Shown in pieces: positions 51,615-62,725 of a stretch of DNA of 64,000 nucleotides. Location of the stretch: contig JBAOHJ010000003.1 of the NCBI GenBank assembly GCA_037045055.1, positions 992,001 to 1,056,000 on the forward strand, given 5' to 3'. The position numbers were made by a program, and so were the translations under genes. Source of the stretch: Phosphoribacter sp037045055 (GTDB lineage Bacteria; Actinomycetota; Actinomycetes; Actinomycetales; Dermatophilaceae). Every line of letters starts with the position of its first letter. Positions within the stretch are counted from its first letter, which is position 1. Under the pieces are notes generated by a model, which was not told the origin of the DNA, ran no database searches, and saw only the letters and a program-made list of their open reading frames with translations.

Positions 51615-53288
51615 ATGAAGAGCACCATGCAGACCACCCCCCTGCTCATCTCCTCGATCCTGCGCTACGGCACGACCGTGTATGCCGACCAAGAGGTCGT
51701 CACCTGGACCGGCGAGGGCTCGCGCTCGATGACCTTCGCCGAGCTGGGCACCCAGGCCGCGCAACTGGCCCACGCCCTGCGCGGGCTGGGCATCACCGGC
51801 GACCAGCGCGTCGGGACGTTCATGTGGAACAACGCCGAGCACGCCGTCGCCTACCTCGCCGTCCCGTCGATGGGCGCCGTGCTGCATGCCCTCAACATCC
51901 GGCTGTTCCCGCCGCAGATCGTCTACATCACCACGCACGCGGACAACCGGGTGGTCATCGTCGACAACTCCCTGGCCCAGCCGTTCTCCGGGCTGCTGCC
52001 CCACCTGGACACCGTGCGGCACGTCATCGTCAACGGCCCGATCCCGCCGGAGACTCTGGCGGCGCTGCAGAACGCCCCGCAGATCGAGGGGGTGCACGAC
52101 TGGGCGACGCTGCTGGCGGCCCAGCCCACGAGCTTCGACTGGCCCGACGACCTCGACGAGGACAGCGCCTCGTCGATGTGCTACACGTCGGGCACCACCG
52201 GCCATCCCAAGGGCGTCGCCTACTCCCACCGCAGCAACTACCTGCACGCCGTGTCGGTGCCGCTGTCGCTCGGCGTGCGCCAGGGCGACCGGCTGCTCAC
52301 CGTGGTGCCGCTGTTCCACGCCAACGCTTGGGGCTTCCCCTACCTGGCCCTGCTGTCCGGCGCCTCGCTGATCATGCCCGACCGGTTCCTGCAGGCCGAG
52401 CCGCTGGCCCGGATGATGCAGGAGTGCGGGGTCACCCTGGGCGCCGGCGTCCCGACGATCTGGAACGACCTGCTGCACTACCTCGAGGCCAACCCCACCG
52501 ACGTCTCGGCCTGCCGCACCCTCATGGTGGGCGGGTCGGCGGCACCGCCGGCGTTGATGACGGAGTTCCAGGACAAGTTCGGCATCCAGATCATCCACGG
52601 CTGGGGCATGACCGAGATGTCGCCGGTCGGCAGCATGGCCGTCCCGCCCGCCTCGGTGCCGGAGGGCTCGGCGGAGTACTGGCGCTACCGCACCGCGCAA
52701 GGGCGGCTGCTGCCCGGGGTGGACGGGCGCCTGGTGGCTCCCGACGGCAGCTACGCCCCCTGGGACGGGCGCAGCGTCGGCGAGCTCGAGGTGCGCGGGC
52801 CGTGGATCACCGGCGAGTACTACCACAACGGGTCCGAGTCGGAGTACGAGCGTGGCGAGATGGCCGCGAAGTTCAGCCCCGACGGCTGGCTGCGCACCGG
52901 CGACGTCGGCACCCTGACCCACGACGGCTTCCTCGTGCTCACCGACCGGTCCAAGGACGTCATCAAGTCCGGTGGGGAGTGGATCTCCTCGGTCGACCTG
53001 GAGAACACCATCATGGGTCACCCGGACGTGCGCGAGGCCTGTGTGGTCGGGGTGCCCGACGAGCGCTGGGGCGAGCGGCCCCTGGCCACCGTCGTGCTCG
53101 TCGAGGGGGCCACGACGACCGTGGAGCAGCTGCGGGTCTGGCTGCGCGACCACCTCCCGCACTGGATGGTCCCGGAGCGGTGGGCGGTCATCGGCGAGGT
53201 CCCCAAGACTTCGGTGGGCAAGTTCGACAAGAAGGTCGTGCGTCAGCAGTTCGCCGACGGCCAGCTGGAGGTCCAGCACGCCGGGTGA
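51615..53288 (+). CDS. Medium/long-chain acyl-CoA ligase
   Basis: A 557-residue AMP-forming ligase: MCYTSGTTGHPKGVAYSHRS (P-loop-like) near residue 190, GWGMTEMSPVGSM near 333, GWLRTGDVGTLTHDGFLVLT near 425, SGGEWISSVDLEN near 455, and PKTSVGKFDKKVVRQQF with the catalytic Lys near 535. The pattern is that of AlkK/FadD-like medium- to long-chain fatty-acid ligases. It is divergent from the Cys-hydrolase genes and could supply acyl-CoA substrates for them. Start ATG at 51615 lacks a strong ribosome binding site. Confidence 0.92.
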   Translation: MKSTMQTTPLLISSILRYGTTVYADQEVVTWTGEGSRSMTFAELGTQAAQLAHALRGLGITGDQRVGTFMWNNAEHAVAYLAVPSMGAVLHALNIRLFPPQIVYITTHADNRVVIVDNSLAQPFSGLLPHLDTVRHVIVNGPIPPETLAALQNAPQIEGVHDWATLLAAQPTSFDWPDDLDEDSASSMCYTSGTTGHPKGVAYSHRSNYLHAVSVPLSLGVRQGDRLLTVVPLFHANAWGFPYLALLSGASLIMPDRFLQAEPLARMMQECGVTLGAGVPTIWNDLLHYLEANPTDVSACRTLMVGGSAAPPALMTEFQDKFGIQIIHGWGMTEMSPVGSMAVPPASVPEGSAEYWRYRTAQGRLLPGVDGRLVAPDGSYAPWDGRSVGELEVRGPWITGEYYHNGSESEYERGEMAAKFSPDGWLRTGDVGTLTHDGFLVLTDRSKDVIKSGGEWISSVDLENTIMGHPDVREACVVGVPDERWGERPLATVVLVEGATTTVEQLRVWLRDHLPHWMVPERWAVIGEVPKTSVGKFDKKVVRQQFADGQLEVQHAG

Positions 53289-53311
53289 GCCGGTGGGGGT
53301 GGCCCGCGCGC

Positions 53312-53953
53312 TCAGCGCAGGGTGTAGGACTCCCGGTTGACGTCGAACCCGGCCCGGGTGGTCGTGTTCGTGCAATGCATGCCGTCCAGGCGGCTCTGGC
53401 AGGTGATCGCGCCCATGGTGATGGTGGCGCCATAGGCGAGCGCGACGAGGTCGCCGCGCCGCGGGTCCGACACGACCTGGGACCCGGGCTGCCCGCCCCA
53501 CCAGACGCCCTCGGCACCCACCCGTGCCTCGTATGTCACGGTGTCGCTGGCGCAGACCAGCCGGGCGCCGGCGGCGTCCAGCGACACGCCGAAGCCCCAG
53601 GCGAACTCGCAGTCGGCCGGCTTGGGCGGCAGCGTCCACGAGCGTTCGAGCACGTCGCACCGCAACCCCCAGCCGCGGCCGGCGCCCTGATCCAGGTATG
53701 CCGCGCAGGTGATATTCCCGGTGGGGCTGCCGAAGGCGACACTGCGGTGGGTGCCGACGGAGATCGTCGGGCCGGACGAGGGCGTGCCGGTCGGCAACGA
53801 CCCGGAGACCGGCCCGGAGGTGCTGCCCGCCGGGGTTTCATCGGGGCGCACCGTGACGGTGACCGTCGTGGGGGTCGGCGGGGCGGCGGCGTCCGAGCAT
53901 CCCGCGAGGACCACGACGGCGGCGGCCCCGAGCGCCAGCGCACGCCGGGTCAT
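53312..53953 (-). CDS. Secreted lipoprotein of unknown function
   Basis: A 213-residue lipoprotein. Signal MTRRALALGAAAVVVLAGCS with lipobox Cys at residue 19, a Thr/Pro/Ser linker, then a compact domain with six Cys (NITCAAYLD, LRCDVLERS, PADCEFAWG, LVCASDT, AITCQSRLD, MHCTNTTT) probably forming three disulfides. Such DUF6636-like domains are common in actinobacteria. Function unknown. It converges on the acyl-CoA ligase gene, with 23 bases between stops. Confidence 0.8.
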   Translation of the reverse strand: MTRRALALGAAAVVVLAGCSDAAAPPTPTTVTVTVRPDETPAGSTSGPVSGSLPTGTPSSGPTISVGTHRSVAFGSPTGNITCAAYLDQGAGRGWGLRCDVLERSWTLPPKPADCEFAWGFGVSLDAAGARLVCASDTVTYEARVGAEGVWWGGQPGSQVVSDPRRGDLVALAYGATITMGAITCQSRLDGMHCTNTTTRAGFDVNRESYTLR

Positions 53954-54067
53954 GACCCCCGATGGTGCCACACCCCCTGCCGCGCCCGGCCACCCCGCCC
54001 GGGGGCAACCGTGCCTGACCGCCGCGCCCGGCGGCATACCGGGTCGTCACCGGGCGGTCCGGCGAGG

Positions 54068-55113
54068 TCAGCCGGCGACGAGCAGCTCGGCGATCTGCAC
54101 GGCGTTCAGGGCCGCCCCCTTGCGCAGGTTGTCGTTGCTGACGAAGAGCACCAGCCCGCGCCCTGAGTCGACGCTGTGGTCCGGGCGGATGCGCCCGACG
54201 AAGGCCGGGTCGGCCCCGGCGGCCTGCAGCGGGGTCGGCACGTCGGCCAGGGCCACGCCGGGTGCCGACCCGAGGATCTCCCGCGCGCGCGCCGGGGAGA
54301 GCGGCCGGGCGAACTCGGCGTTGATCGACAGCGAGTGCCCGGTGAAGACCGGCACCCGCACGCAGGTCCCCGAGACACGCAGGTCGGGTAGGTCGAGGAT
54401 CTTGCGCGACTCGTTGCGCAGCTTCTGCTCCTCGTCGGTCTCGCCGGAGTCGTCGGCGACCAGCGACCCCGCCAGGGGCACGACGTCGAAGGCGATGGGC
54501 GCGACGTACTTGCGCGGCATACCGAGGTCGACCGCCGACCCGTCGTGGGTCAGCCGCGCGACGTCGCCGGCGGCCACCCCTCGGCGCACTTGCTCGACCA
54601 GCTCGTCCACGCCCTCGGGTCCGGAGCCCGACACCGCCTGGTAGGTGGACACGACCAGGCGGACCAGGCCGGCCTCGTCGGCTAGGGGCTTGAGCACCGG
54701 CATGGCCGCCATCGTCGTGCAGTTGGGGTTGGCGACGATGCCCTTCGGGGCGTCCTTGGCGGCCGCGGGGTTGACCTCGGCGACGACCAGCGGCACCTCG
54801 GGGTCCATCCGCCACGCCGAGGAGTTGTCCACCACCCGCACGCCCGCCGCCGCGAATCTCGGCGCGTACTGCCGGGACGCCGCCGCCCCCGCGGAGAAGA
54901 TCGCGACGTCCAGCCCGGTCGGATCGGCCTGGGCCACGTCCTCGACGGTGACCCGCCGACCCTGCCACTGGATCACCCGGCCGGCGGAGCGGGCCGAGGC
55001 GAACAGCCGCAGCCGGTCCACCGGGAAGGCGCGCTCGGCGAGCAGGCGCAGCACCACGCCGCCGACCTGACCGGTGGCGCCCACCACCCCGACGTTCGCG
55101 CTCGGCCTCGCGG

Positions 55114-55117
<4 letters not shown>
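54068..55117 (-). CDS. asd: Aspartate-semialdehyde dehydrogenase
   Basis: A 349-residue NADP-dependent enzyme of lysine, threonine and methionine synthesis. N-terminal VGVVGATGQVGGVVLRLL (Rossmann), catalytic Cys in VANPNCTTMAAM near residue 134, substrate motif YQAVSGSGPEGVDEL near 166, and catalytic His in VFTGHSLSINAEF near 253. ATG at 55117 overlaps the end of lysC by 4 bases, so the two are translated together as the ask-asd operon common in actinobacteria. Confidence 0.97.
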
Positions 55118-56388
<1,271 letters not shown>

Positions 56389-56546
56389 GACGAGCTCCCG
56401 GGGGCGGACAGACCAACCGGCCCAGTTTACCGGCGTCGTCTCGTATGCCGGTCAGTCGCCGGATCCCGAGACGCGACCCGGTCGAGGCGACGCGGGCCCG
56501 GCGCGCGGTGCGGCGGCCGGCCGCCCACCGCACCGCACCGCGATGA

Positions 56547-57242
56547 TCAGCCGACCGGGAGGGCGAGCACGGCGAGGGCGGCACCGGCCAGCAAGGGGGG
56601 CCCGTAGGCGAACTCCGCCTTCCGGCCGGCCGTGCGGGTGACCAGGAGCGCGACCCCGACGACCCCGCCGAGCAGCAGGCCGGCGGCGACCCCCATGAGC
56701 ACGTGCGCCCAGCTCAGCCAGCCCAGCAGCAGCCCGAGCAGGCCGGCGAGCTTGACGTCGCCCAGGCCCATGCCGCCCCCGACCAGGGCCAGCAGCAGGA
56801 AGATCGCCAGCAACGCGACCGCAGCCACCGCAGCCCGTCCGAGGGACGACCACGAGCCGACGGTCCAGGAGGCCGCCGCGAGCAACACTGAGAGCACCGG
56901 GTAGGCCGGCAGCTGGATCGCGTCGGGCAGCCGGTGCACGTCCAGGTCGATCGCGGCCAGCGCGACCATGACCCACAGGGTCGCGGCATACGCCGCGGCC
57001 GCCACCCACGACTGGCGCGGCGCGAGCGCCCACCACAGCCCGACCCCGCCGACCGCGGCGAGCGGGGTCACCCACCAGGTCGGTCGCTCGGGGGCCTCGC
57101 CCTCCTCGGGCAGGCGGTAGGTGCGTCGCGACAGCCACCGTCGCAGCACCTCTGCGACCACCACCCCGACGGCCAGGACCGCCCCGAGCACTGCGGGTTG
57201 TCGCACGGCCCTCTCCCAGATCGCTCGAATACGTTGTCGCAC
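56547..57242 (-). CDS. Prepilin peptidase (type IV/Flp, TadV-like)
   Basis: A 231-residue aspartic peptidase of family A24. The two active-site Asp lie in AAIDLDVHRLPD (near residue 90) and GGGMGLGDVKLAGL (G-x-G-D, near 160), with about six transmembrane segments. The N-terminal methylase domain of PilD-type enzymes is replaced by a short helix. It processes the Flp prepilin encoded divergently 168 bases away. GTG start at 57242. Confidence 0.92.
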   Translation of the reverse strand: MRQRIRAIWERAVRQPAVLGAVLAVGVVVAEVLRRWLSRRTYRLPEEGEAPERPTWWVTPLAAVGGVGLWWALAPRQSWVAAAAYAATLWVMVALAAIDLDVHRLPDAIQLPAYPVLSVLLAAASWTVGSWSSLGRAAVAAVALLAIFLLLALVGGGMGLGDVKLAGLLGLLLGWLSWAHVLMGVAAGLLLGGVVGVALLVTRTAGRKAEFAYGPPLLAGAALAVLALPVG

Positions 57243-57409
57243 AGGGTAACCGAAGGATCGCTCGGGTGCGGGTGGATCCCTGGTCCGCCGAGGTCGGGCT
57301 CACGGAACGCTCACAGTTTCAACCATCGGCTCGGTGGTCGCCCCGGGCGCTTGCTTTCATCGTGGCATCCGGAAGCACCGGGAACTCCGAACAGAAGGAC
57401 CACCTCATC

Positions 57410-57592
57410 ATGACCGCTCGTCTGGCCGCCAAGTACTACGTCCTCAAGACCACCCGCGAGAAGGGTGCGACCGCCGTGGAGTACGGCGTCATGGTCGCCG
57501 CCATCATCGCCGTCATCGTCACCGTCGTCTTCGCGATCGGCACCAGGGTGCTCGGCGCCTTCACCGACGTCCGCGACGCCCTCCCGGCCTGA
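57410..57592 (+). CDS. flp: Flp-type pilin
   Basis: A 60-residue prepilin. The leader MTARLAAKYYVLKTTREKG precedes the processing site G/ATAVEYG with Glu at +5, followed by the hydrophobic helix (VMVAAIIAVIVTVVFAIG) that packs in the pilus. ATG at 57410 follows ACAGAAGGACCACC. It is first in the tad operon and separated from the next gene by a strong hairpin, as expected for an abundant pilin. Confidence 0.94.
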   Translation: MTARLAAKYYVLKTTREKGATAVEYGVMVAAIIAVIVTVVFAIGTRVLGAFTDVRDALPA

Positions 57593-57605
57593 TCCTCGGC
57601 TCAGC

Positions 57606-57638
57606 GGTCGTGGCCCCGCCGAACGCGGGGCCACGACC
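57606..57638 (+). terminator. 14-bp stem hairpin between flp and tadE (partial terminator)
   Basis: GGTCGTGGCCCCGC and its exact complement with the 5-base loop CGAAC, starting 14 bases after the flp stop. No T-run follows. It could be a leaky terminator or an mRNA 3'-stabiliser, giving more pilin than assembly protein. Confidence 0.78.
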
Positions 57639-57682
57639 GGCCGCAGCACAACCCACTCCCCCGCTCTCGCCCGGAGGCATCG

Positions 57683-58075
57683 ATGACTCGGACCCGATCG
57701 CGTGACCGCGGCGCCGCCGCCGTCGAGCTCGCACTCGTGCTGCCGCTGCTGCTGCTCGTCGTGGCCGGCATCGTCGACTACGGCCGGGCCTTCTACACCC
57801 AGATCGCGCTGACCAACGCGGCCCGCGAAGGCGCTCGGGCCGCGTCGGTGAGCACGCTCACCCTGGGCCAAATCCAGGCCCGCACCGCGGCAGCCGCGCC
57901 CGGCGTGACACTGACGACCACGGCCTCCCTGTGCCCCGGCACCGGCCACGCGAGCGTCACCGCGAGCACCTCCTTCGAGTGGATCCTGCTCGGGCCGGTC
58001 ACCTCGATGTTCGGCGCCTCCGGCGCCCTGCCCGACACGCTGTCCTCCACCGCCGTGATGAGGTGCTCGAAGTGA
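57683..58075 (+). CDS. tadE: TadE-like pseudopilin
   Basis: A 130-residue pseudopilin with RDRGAAAVELALVLPLLLLV (TadE-like cleavage and Glu) and a single N-terminal transmembrane helix, then an extracytoplasmic region with NAAREGARAAS. The GTG of the next gene overlaps its stop. Part of Flp pilus assembly. Confidence 0.93.
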   Translation: MTRTRSRDRGAAAVELALVLPLLLLVVAGIVDYGRAFYTQIALTNAAREGARAASVSTLTLGQIQARTAAAAPGVTLTTTASLCPGTGHASVTASTSFEWILLGPVTSMFGASGALPDTLSSTAVMRCSK

Positions 58076-59361
58076 CCCGCCCCGTGTGGCAAGCCCGACG
58101 GTCCAGCCTGCGTGGCACAGAGGGGGAGCGCGGTGCCGTGGCGACCCTCGTCGCCGTGCTGCTCGCCGGTGGCGTCATCATCGGCATGCTTGCCCTGAGC
58201 ATCGACGTCGGCAACATCATGTGGGAGCGGCGCCAGCTGCAGAACGGTGCCGACGCGGCCTCGCTGGCGCTGGCCCAGACCTGCGCGAAGGACGCCACCA
58301 AGTGCGCGCCGGGGGCCGTCACGGACCTCACCCCCCTGGTCAACGCGAACGCGGCCGACGGTCTGCAGCAATTCGACACCCACCCCGGCACGGTCAACGG
58401 TCTGTGCGCCCGCGGCGCGAACTCCGCCGGGCTGCCGGTCTGCGCATCGGCCACGAGCACCGCCGACGTCACCGCCCTGGCGGACTGCCCGCCGCTGCCC
58501 ACCTGGCTCACCGGCGCCGCAGGCTCGGCGACGAAGTACGTCGAGGTCTACACCCGCACCCGCTCGACGGCCGCCGACGACACCATCCTGCCGGGCTTCT
58601 TCTCCCAAGCCCTCGTCGGCGCCCCGCAGGCGTCGGTGTCGGCCTGCGCGCGCGCGGCGTGGGGCCCGGCCGGCCCCACCAACGCCATCGTCCTGCCGCT
58701 GGTGATCTCCGAGTGCGACTGGAAGGCCCAGACGGGGTACACCGGCCCCGGGACCGCCGTCTACCCCGCCGCTCCGCAGGGTGCCTGGCCGGGCTACGAC
58801 AACCTCGCCGGCTCGACCCGCCCCTGGCCGGCCGCGTCGGTCCAGCACGCCGTCTACTCCAAAGGCAACCCGACCCCCTGCGACACCAGCTCGCCGGGCG
58901 GCACCGCGCCGGGCGGCTTCGCCTGGCTGGACACGATCCCGCACGCCAACTGCCTGGCCCAGGTGTCCAGCGGGTGGGCGCACGGCGACACCGGCGCGGA
59001 TGTCGAGTGTTCCTACACCGAGTTGAGCCAGTACTGGGGGCGCACGGTCATGGTGCCGGTGTTCGACTGCCTCACCAGCGCGCCCGTGACCATCACCTCG
59101 AGCACGAACTGCAACAGCGGGGTGGGCAACAACACCTACTACCACATCTCCGGTTACGCCTCCTTCTACCTCAGCGGCTGGTGGCTCAACCCGAACAAGC
59201 ACGCCAGTGTCCGCCCACCGGGCGGGTACCAGTGCGGCAACCCCGACCGGTGTCTGTTCGGGTGGTTCACCCAGGACCTCGTCGAGGACGCCCCCATCGT
59301 CCCGCCGCCGCCCGGTGGCACCCCCAACTACGGCTTGACGTCCGTCCAGCCCGCCGGCTGA
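58072..59361 (+). CDS. TadG-like pilus assembly protein
   Basis: A 429-residue protein with one transmembrane helix near the N-terminus (VAVLLAGGVIIGMLALSIDVG), preceded by GERGAVATLVAV as in TadG/TadE-like pseudopilins, and followed by NIMWERRQLQNGADAASLAL, a segment conserved in TadG N-termini. The large extracellular region has many Cys and aromatic residues and no VWA motif. GTG start at 58072 overlaps tadE. Probably exported to the pilus base. Confidence 0.85.
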   Translation: MTRPVWQARRSSLRGTEGERGAVATLVAVLLAGGVIIGMLALSIDVGNIMWERRQLQNGADAASLALAQTCAKDATKCAPGAVTDLTPLVNANAADGLQQFDTHPGTVNGLCARGANSAGLPVCASATSTADVTALADCPPLPTWLTGAAGSATKYVEVYTRTRSTAADDTILPGFFSQALVGAPQASVSACARAAWGPAGPTNAIVLPLVISECDWKAQTGYTGPGTAVYPAAPQGAWPGYDNLAGSTRPWPAASVQHAVYSKGNPTPCDTSSPGGTAPGGFAWLDTIPHANCLAQVSSGWAHGDTGADVECSYTELSQYWGRTVMVPVFDCLTSAPVTITSSTNCNSGVGNNTYYHISGYASFYLSGWWLNPNKHASVRPPGGYQCGNPDRCLFGWFTQDLVEDAPIVPPPPGGTPNYGLTSVQPAG

Positions 59362-59385
59362 CCACACTCGAAGGAAACTCCCACC

Positions 59386-60186
59386 GTGAACCGTCGCATC
59401 GTCGCCATCGTCGCGGCCGTCGTCCTGGCCTTCGCCGGCGGCGCCCTGGTCCTGGTCTATGCCCGCACCGCCGACGCCAGGGCGGTCTCGGGCCAGACGC
59501 CCACCCGCGCCTACGTGGCCACCAAGCTCATCCCCTCGGGCACCACCCTCAAGGACGCCCAGCGCACCGGGCTGCTCGCCGAGACCCAGGTGGCCGCCAA
59601 GGGCCTGCCCAGCGGCGCCCTGGCCACCATCGACACCGAGAACAGCACGCTGCTGGCACTCAGCGACGTGCAGCCGGGCGAGTTCCTCATGACCGCCCGC
59701 TTCGGCACCACGCCGGTCGGGTCCAAGGCCATCGAGGTCCCGGCGGGCATGCTCGCGGTGTCCGTGCAGCTGACCGACCCGGGGCGGGTCGGCACCTTCG
59801 TCCGTCCCGGCACCCACCTGGCCATCTACGACTCGTTCACGCTCAAGTCCCTCGGCGACGACCCGAAGAGCAAGCTCATCAACGACAACGACATCAAGCA
59901 GACCAACCTGCTGCTCGACGACGTGCTCGTCATCGGGATCGGCGACACCCCGCTGGCCGCCCCGGTGGCCGCGCCCACCGGGGACGCCGCCGCGAAGAGC
60001 AACGGCCAGCAGAACAACGTCGCGAGCTTCCTGGTCACCGTGGCGGTCACGCCGGCGCAGTCCACCCGCCTGGTGCACGGCATCAACACCGGCACCCTGT
60101 ATGCCGCGCTGCGCGGGTCGGACGTCAAGCTCGACCCCGGCACCTCGGTGAACGACGTCAACCTCTTCACCCTGGTGCTGCCATGA
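59386..60186 (+). CDS. cpaB: CpaB/RcpC pilus assembly protein
   Basis: A 266-residue protein with an N-terminal membrane anchor (IVAIVAAVVLAFAGGALVLV) and a SAF domain starting at TRAYVATKLIPSGTTLKDAQ. The C-terminal RcpC domain includes TPAQSTRLVHGINTGTLYAA. It acts in the periplasm-equivalent space for Flp pilus assembly. GTG at 59386. The stop overlaps cpaE. Confidence 0.9.
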   Translation: MNRRIVAIVAAVVLAFAGGALVLVYARTADARAVSGQTPTRAYVATKLIPSGTTLKDAQRTGLLAETQVAAKGLPSGALATIDTENSTLLALSDVQPGEFLMTARFGTTPVGSKAIEVPAGMLAVSVQLTDPGRVGTFVRPGTHLAIYDSFTLKSLGDDPKSKLINDNDIKQTNLLLDDVLVIGIGDTPLAAPVAAPTGDAAAKSNGQQNNVASFLVTVAVTPAQSTRLVHGINTGTLYAALRGSDVKLDPGTSVNDVNLFTLVLP

Positions 60187-61352
60187 CCATCCTCTGGGAC
60201 CAGAACCCCGACGCCGTCGAGCGGTACCGCTTCGCCCTCGGCGGCCAGGTGCTCGCGCTGACCGCGGGCCCGCGGATCGCCCGTGAGCTGGACGAGGACC
60301 ACGCCCAGACGCTCGTCGTCATCGGCCCGGACATCGACCTCGCCTCGGCCTGCGAGCTGGCCGAGACGACCCGGATCGAGCACCCCGCCGTCGGGGTGAT
60401 CCTGCTGCGCCACCGGCTGGACGTCCCCAGCCTGAGCGACGCGCTGCGCAGCGGCATCCGCGAGGTGGTCGCCGCGGAGGACTACACGGCTCTGGCCGAC
60501 GCCGTCCGCCGCAGCCGCGAGCTGACCGCCCAGATCGGCGGGCACGCCGGCCAGGGCGCGGGCGCGGACGGGCACGTTGTCACCGTCTTCTCCGCCAAGG
60601 GTGGCGTCGGCAAGACGACCCTGGCCACCAACAGCGCGGCATACCTGGCCTCGACCGGCGCCCGCACACTGCTCGTGGACCTCGACCTGATGTTCGGCGA
60701 CGTCGCCATCAGCCTGCAGCTGTCCCCCACCCACTCGATGAGCGACCTCGTCGCGATGACCGGGCACCTCGACGCCCAGGGGATCGCCTCGGTCGTCACG
60801 CACCACGAGGGCAGCGGGCTCGACGTGGTCACCGCCCCGCTCGACCCGGCCGAGGCCGACCGCATCCCGGCCGCCCCGGTCGCCGAGCTGCTGCGGGTGG
60901 CCCGGTCGATGTACGAGTTCGTCGTCGTGGACACCCCCCCGGCGTTCACCGAGCACGTCCTGGCCGCGTTCGACCGGACGGACCTGTCGTTGCTCGTGGC
61001 GACCCTGGACATTCCCGCCGTCAAGAACCTGCGCATCGCCATCAACACCCTCGACGCCCTCGGGGCGAGCAAGGAGTCCCGCGTGGTGGTCCTCAACCGT
61101 GCCGACACCAAGGTCGGTCTCGGGCCCAAGGAGGTCGAGCTCGCCCTGCGCGAGCCGATCGCGGCCAGCGTGCCCAACAGCCTGGGGGTCTCCGCGGCGG
61201 TCAACCGAGGCGTGCCGATCGTCCTGGACGAGCCGCACGCGCCGGTGTCCCTGGCCATGCGCGAGCTCGTGGACCGTCAGGTGCGCCACCGCTTCGGCGT
61301 CGAGCTGCCCGCGCCGGTAAAGCGCCGGGCCGGTCTGTGGGGTCGGCGATGA
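60183..61352 (+). CDS. cpaE: CpaE/TadZ MinD-like ATPase
   Basis: A 389-residue protein. An N-terminal receiver-like region (to about residue 125) precedes the MinD/ParA ATPase with deviant Walker A VFSAKGGVGKTTLATNSAAY near residue 138, LLVDLDLMFGDVAISLQL and VVVDTPPAFTEHVLAAFD. It localises the Tad machine to the pole or membrane. The ATG overlaps the cpaB stop. Confidence 0.94.
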   Translation: MTILWDQNPDAVERYRFALGGQVLALTAGPRIARELDEDHAQTLVVIGPDIDLASACELAETTRIEHPAVGVILLRHRLDVPSLSDALRSGIREVVAAEDYTALADAVRRSRELTAQIGGHAGQGAGADGHVVTVFSAKGGVGKTTLATNSAAYLASTGARTLLVDLDLMFGDVAISLQLSPTHSMSDLVAMTGHLDAQGIASVVTHHEGSGLDVVTAPLDPAEADRIPAAPVAELLRVARSMYEFVVVDTPPAFTEHVLAAFDRTDLSLLVATLDIPAVKNLRIAINTLDALGASKESRVVVLNRADTKVGLGPKEVELALREPIAASVPNSLGVSAAVNRGVPIVLDEPHAPVSLAMRELVDRQVRHRFGVELPAPVKRRAGLWGRR

Positions 61353-62725
61353 GCAACCTCGCCGAGCGTCTCGACCGGGCTCGCCAGGCCCAGCCCGGCG
61401 CCGGGGCCGACGTCACGCCGCTGCTGCGCTCGCCGCACCACGCCCGCTCTCGCGACCCGCTGGCCGGCGTCATCGAACGGGTCCACCAGGCACTGGTGGA
61501 GGTCCTCGGGCCGAAGCTGCACGACCCCAACCTCACCGAGGCGGAGTTGGCCGGTCAGGTGCGCACGACGCTCAAGGACGTCATCGACCGCGAGCAGACC
61601 CCGTTGTCCCAGGCCGACCGCACCCGGATCGCCCAGCAGGTGACCGACAACATCCTCGGCCACGGTCCGCTGGAGCCCTACCTGCGCGACGCCGAGGTCA
61701 CCGAGATCATGGTCAACGGGCCTTCGGAGATCTACGTCGAGCGCGACGGCAAGATCCACTCGGTCGATGCCCGGTTCAGCGACGAGTCACACCTGCGCCG
61801 GACCATCGGCAAGATCGTCGGGCGGGTCGGGCGGCGGGTCGACGAGTCCAGCCCCATGGTCGACGCCCGTCTGCCCGACGGGTCCCGGGTCAACGCGGTC
61901 CTGCCGCCGATCGCCCTGGACGGCGCCATCCTCACCATCCGCAAGTTCGCCACCGACCCGATGACCGACCAGGACCTGGTCACCTTCGGCACGATGAGCC
62001 CGGCCGTCCGGGACTTCCTCGAGGCCTGCGTGCGGGGACGACGCAACATCGTCATCTCCGGCGGCACCGGCTCGGGCAAGACGACCACGCTCAACGTCCT
62101 GAGCTCCTTCCTGCCCGGGGACGAGCGGATCATCACCATCGAGGACGCCGCCGAGCTGCAGCTGCGCCAGCAGCACGTGATCCGGCTGGAGTCGCGTCCG
62201 GCGAACATCGAGGGGCGCGGCGAGGTCGCCATCCGCGAGCTGGTGCGCAACTCGCTGCGGATGCGCCCGGACCGCATCATCGTCGGCGAGGTCCGCGACG
62301 GGGCCGCGCTGGACATGCTCCAGGCCATGAACACCGGTCACGACGGCTCGCTGACCACGGTCCACGCGAACAGCCCCCGGGACAGCCTGGCCCGGCTGGA
62401 GACGATGGTCCTCATGGCCGGCGTGGACCTGCCCATGCGCGCCATCCGCGAGCAGGTCGCCGGCGCGGTCGACCTCATCATCCAGCAGGCCCGGCTCAAG
62501 GACGGGACCCGTCGGATCGTCGCGGTCACCGAGGTGGTCGGCATGGAGGCGGACATCATTACCCTGCAGGATCTCTTCACGTTCGACTTCGCCGCCGGTC
62601 GCGACGAGACGGGCCGCTTCCGCGGCGCGCTGCGCCCCAACGGCATACGCCCTCGGTTCAGCGACGACCTCGCCGACCTCGGCGTCGAGCTGCCCACCGC
62701 GCTGTTCGCCCGGGGGATGCGGTGA
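61349..62725 (+). CDS. cpaF: CpaF/TadA secretion ATPase
   Basis: A 458-residue type IV pilus/Tad ATPase. Walker A is NIVISGGTGSGKTTTLNVLS near residue 236, the Asp box is ERIITIEDAAELQL, Walker B is MRPDRIIVGEVRDGAALDML, and the His box follows in NTGHDGSLTTVHANSPRD. ATG at 61349 overlaps the cpaE stop; a GTG 12 bases upstream is possible. It powers Flp pilus assembly. Confidence 0.95.
   Translation: MSNLAERLDRARQAQPGAGADVTPLLRSPHHARSRDPLAGVIERVHQALVEVLGPKLHDPNLTEAELAGQVRTTLKDVIDREQTPLSQADRTRIAQQVTDNILGHGPLEPYLRDAEVTEIMVNGPSEIYVERDGKIHSVDARFSDESHLRRTIGKIVGRVGRRVDESSPMVDARLPDGSRVNAVLPPIALDGAILTIRKFATDPMTDQDLVTFGTMSPAVRDFLEACVRGRRNIVISGGTGSGKTTTLNVLSSFLPGDERIITIEDAAELQLRQQHVIRLESRPANIEGRGEVAIRELVRNSLRMRPDRIIVGEVRDGAALDMLQAMNTGHDGSLTTVHANSPRDSLARLETMVLMAGVDLPMRAIREQVAGAVDLIIQQARLKDGTRRIVAVTEVVGMEADIITLQDLFTFDFAAGRDETGRFRGALRPNGIRPRFSDDLADLGVELPTALFARGMR

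Noticed and set aside
58086..61352. A plus-strand open frame of 1088 codons
   Set aside because: Only the portion from 60183 (CpaE) is a real gene; the first 700 codons are a shadow frame of the TadG-like and CpaB genes.
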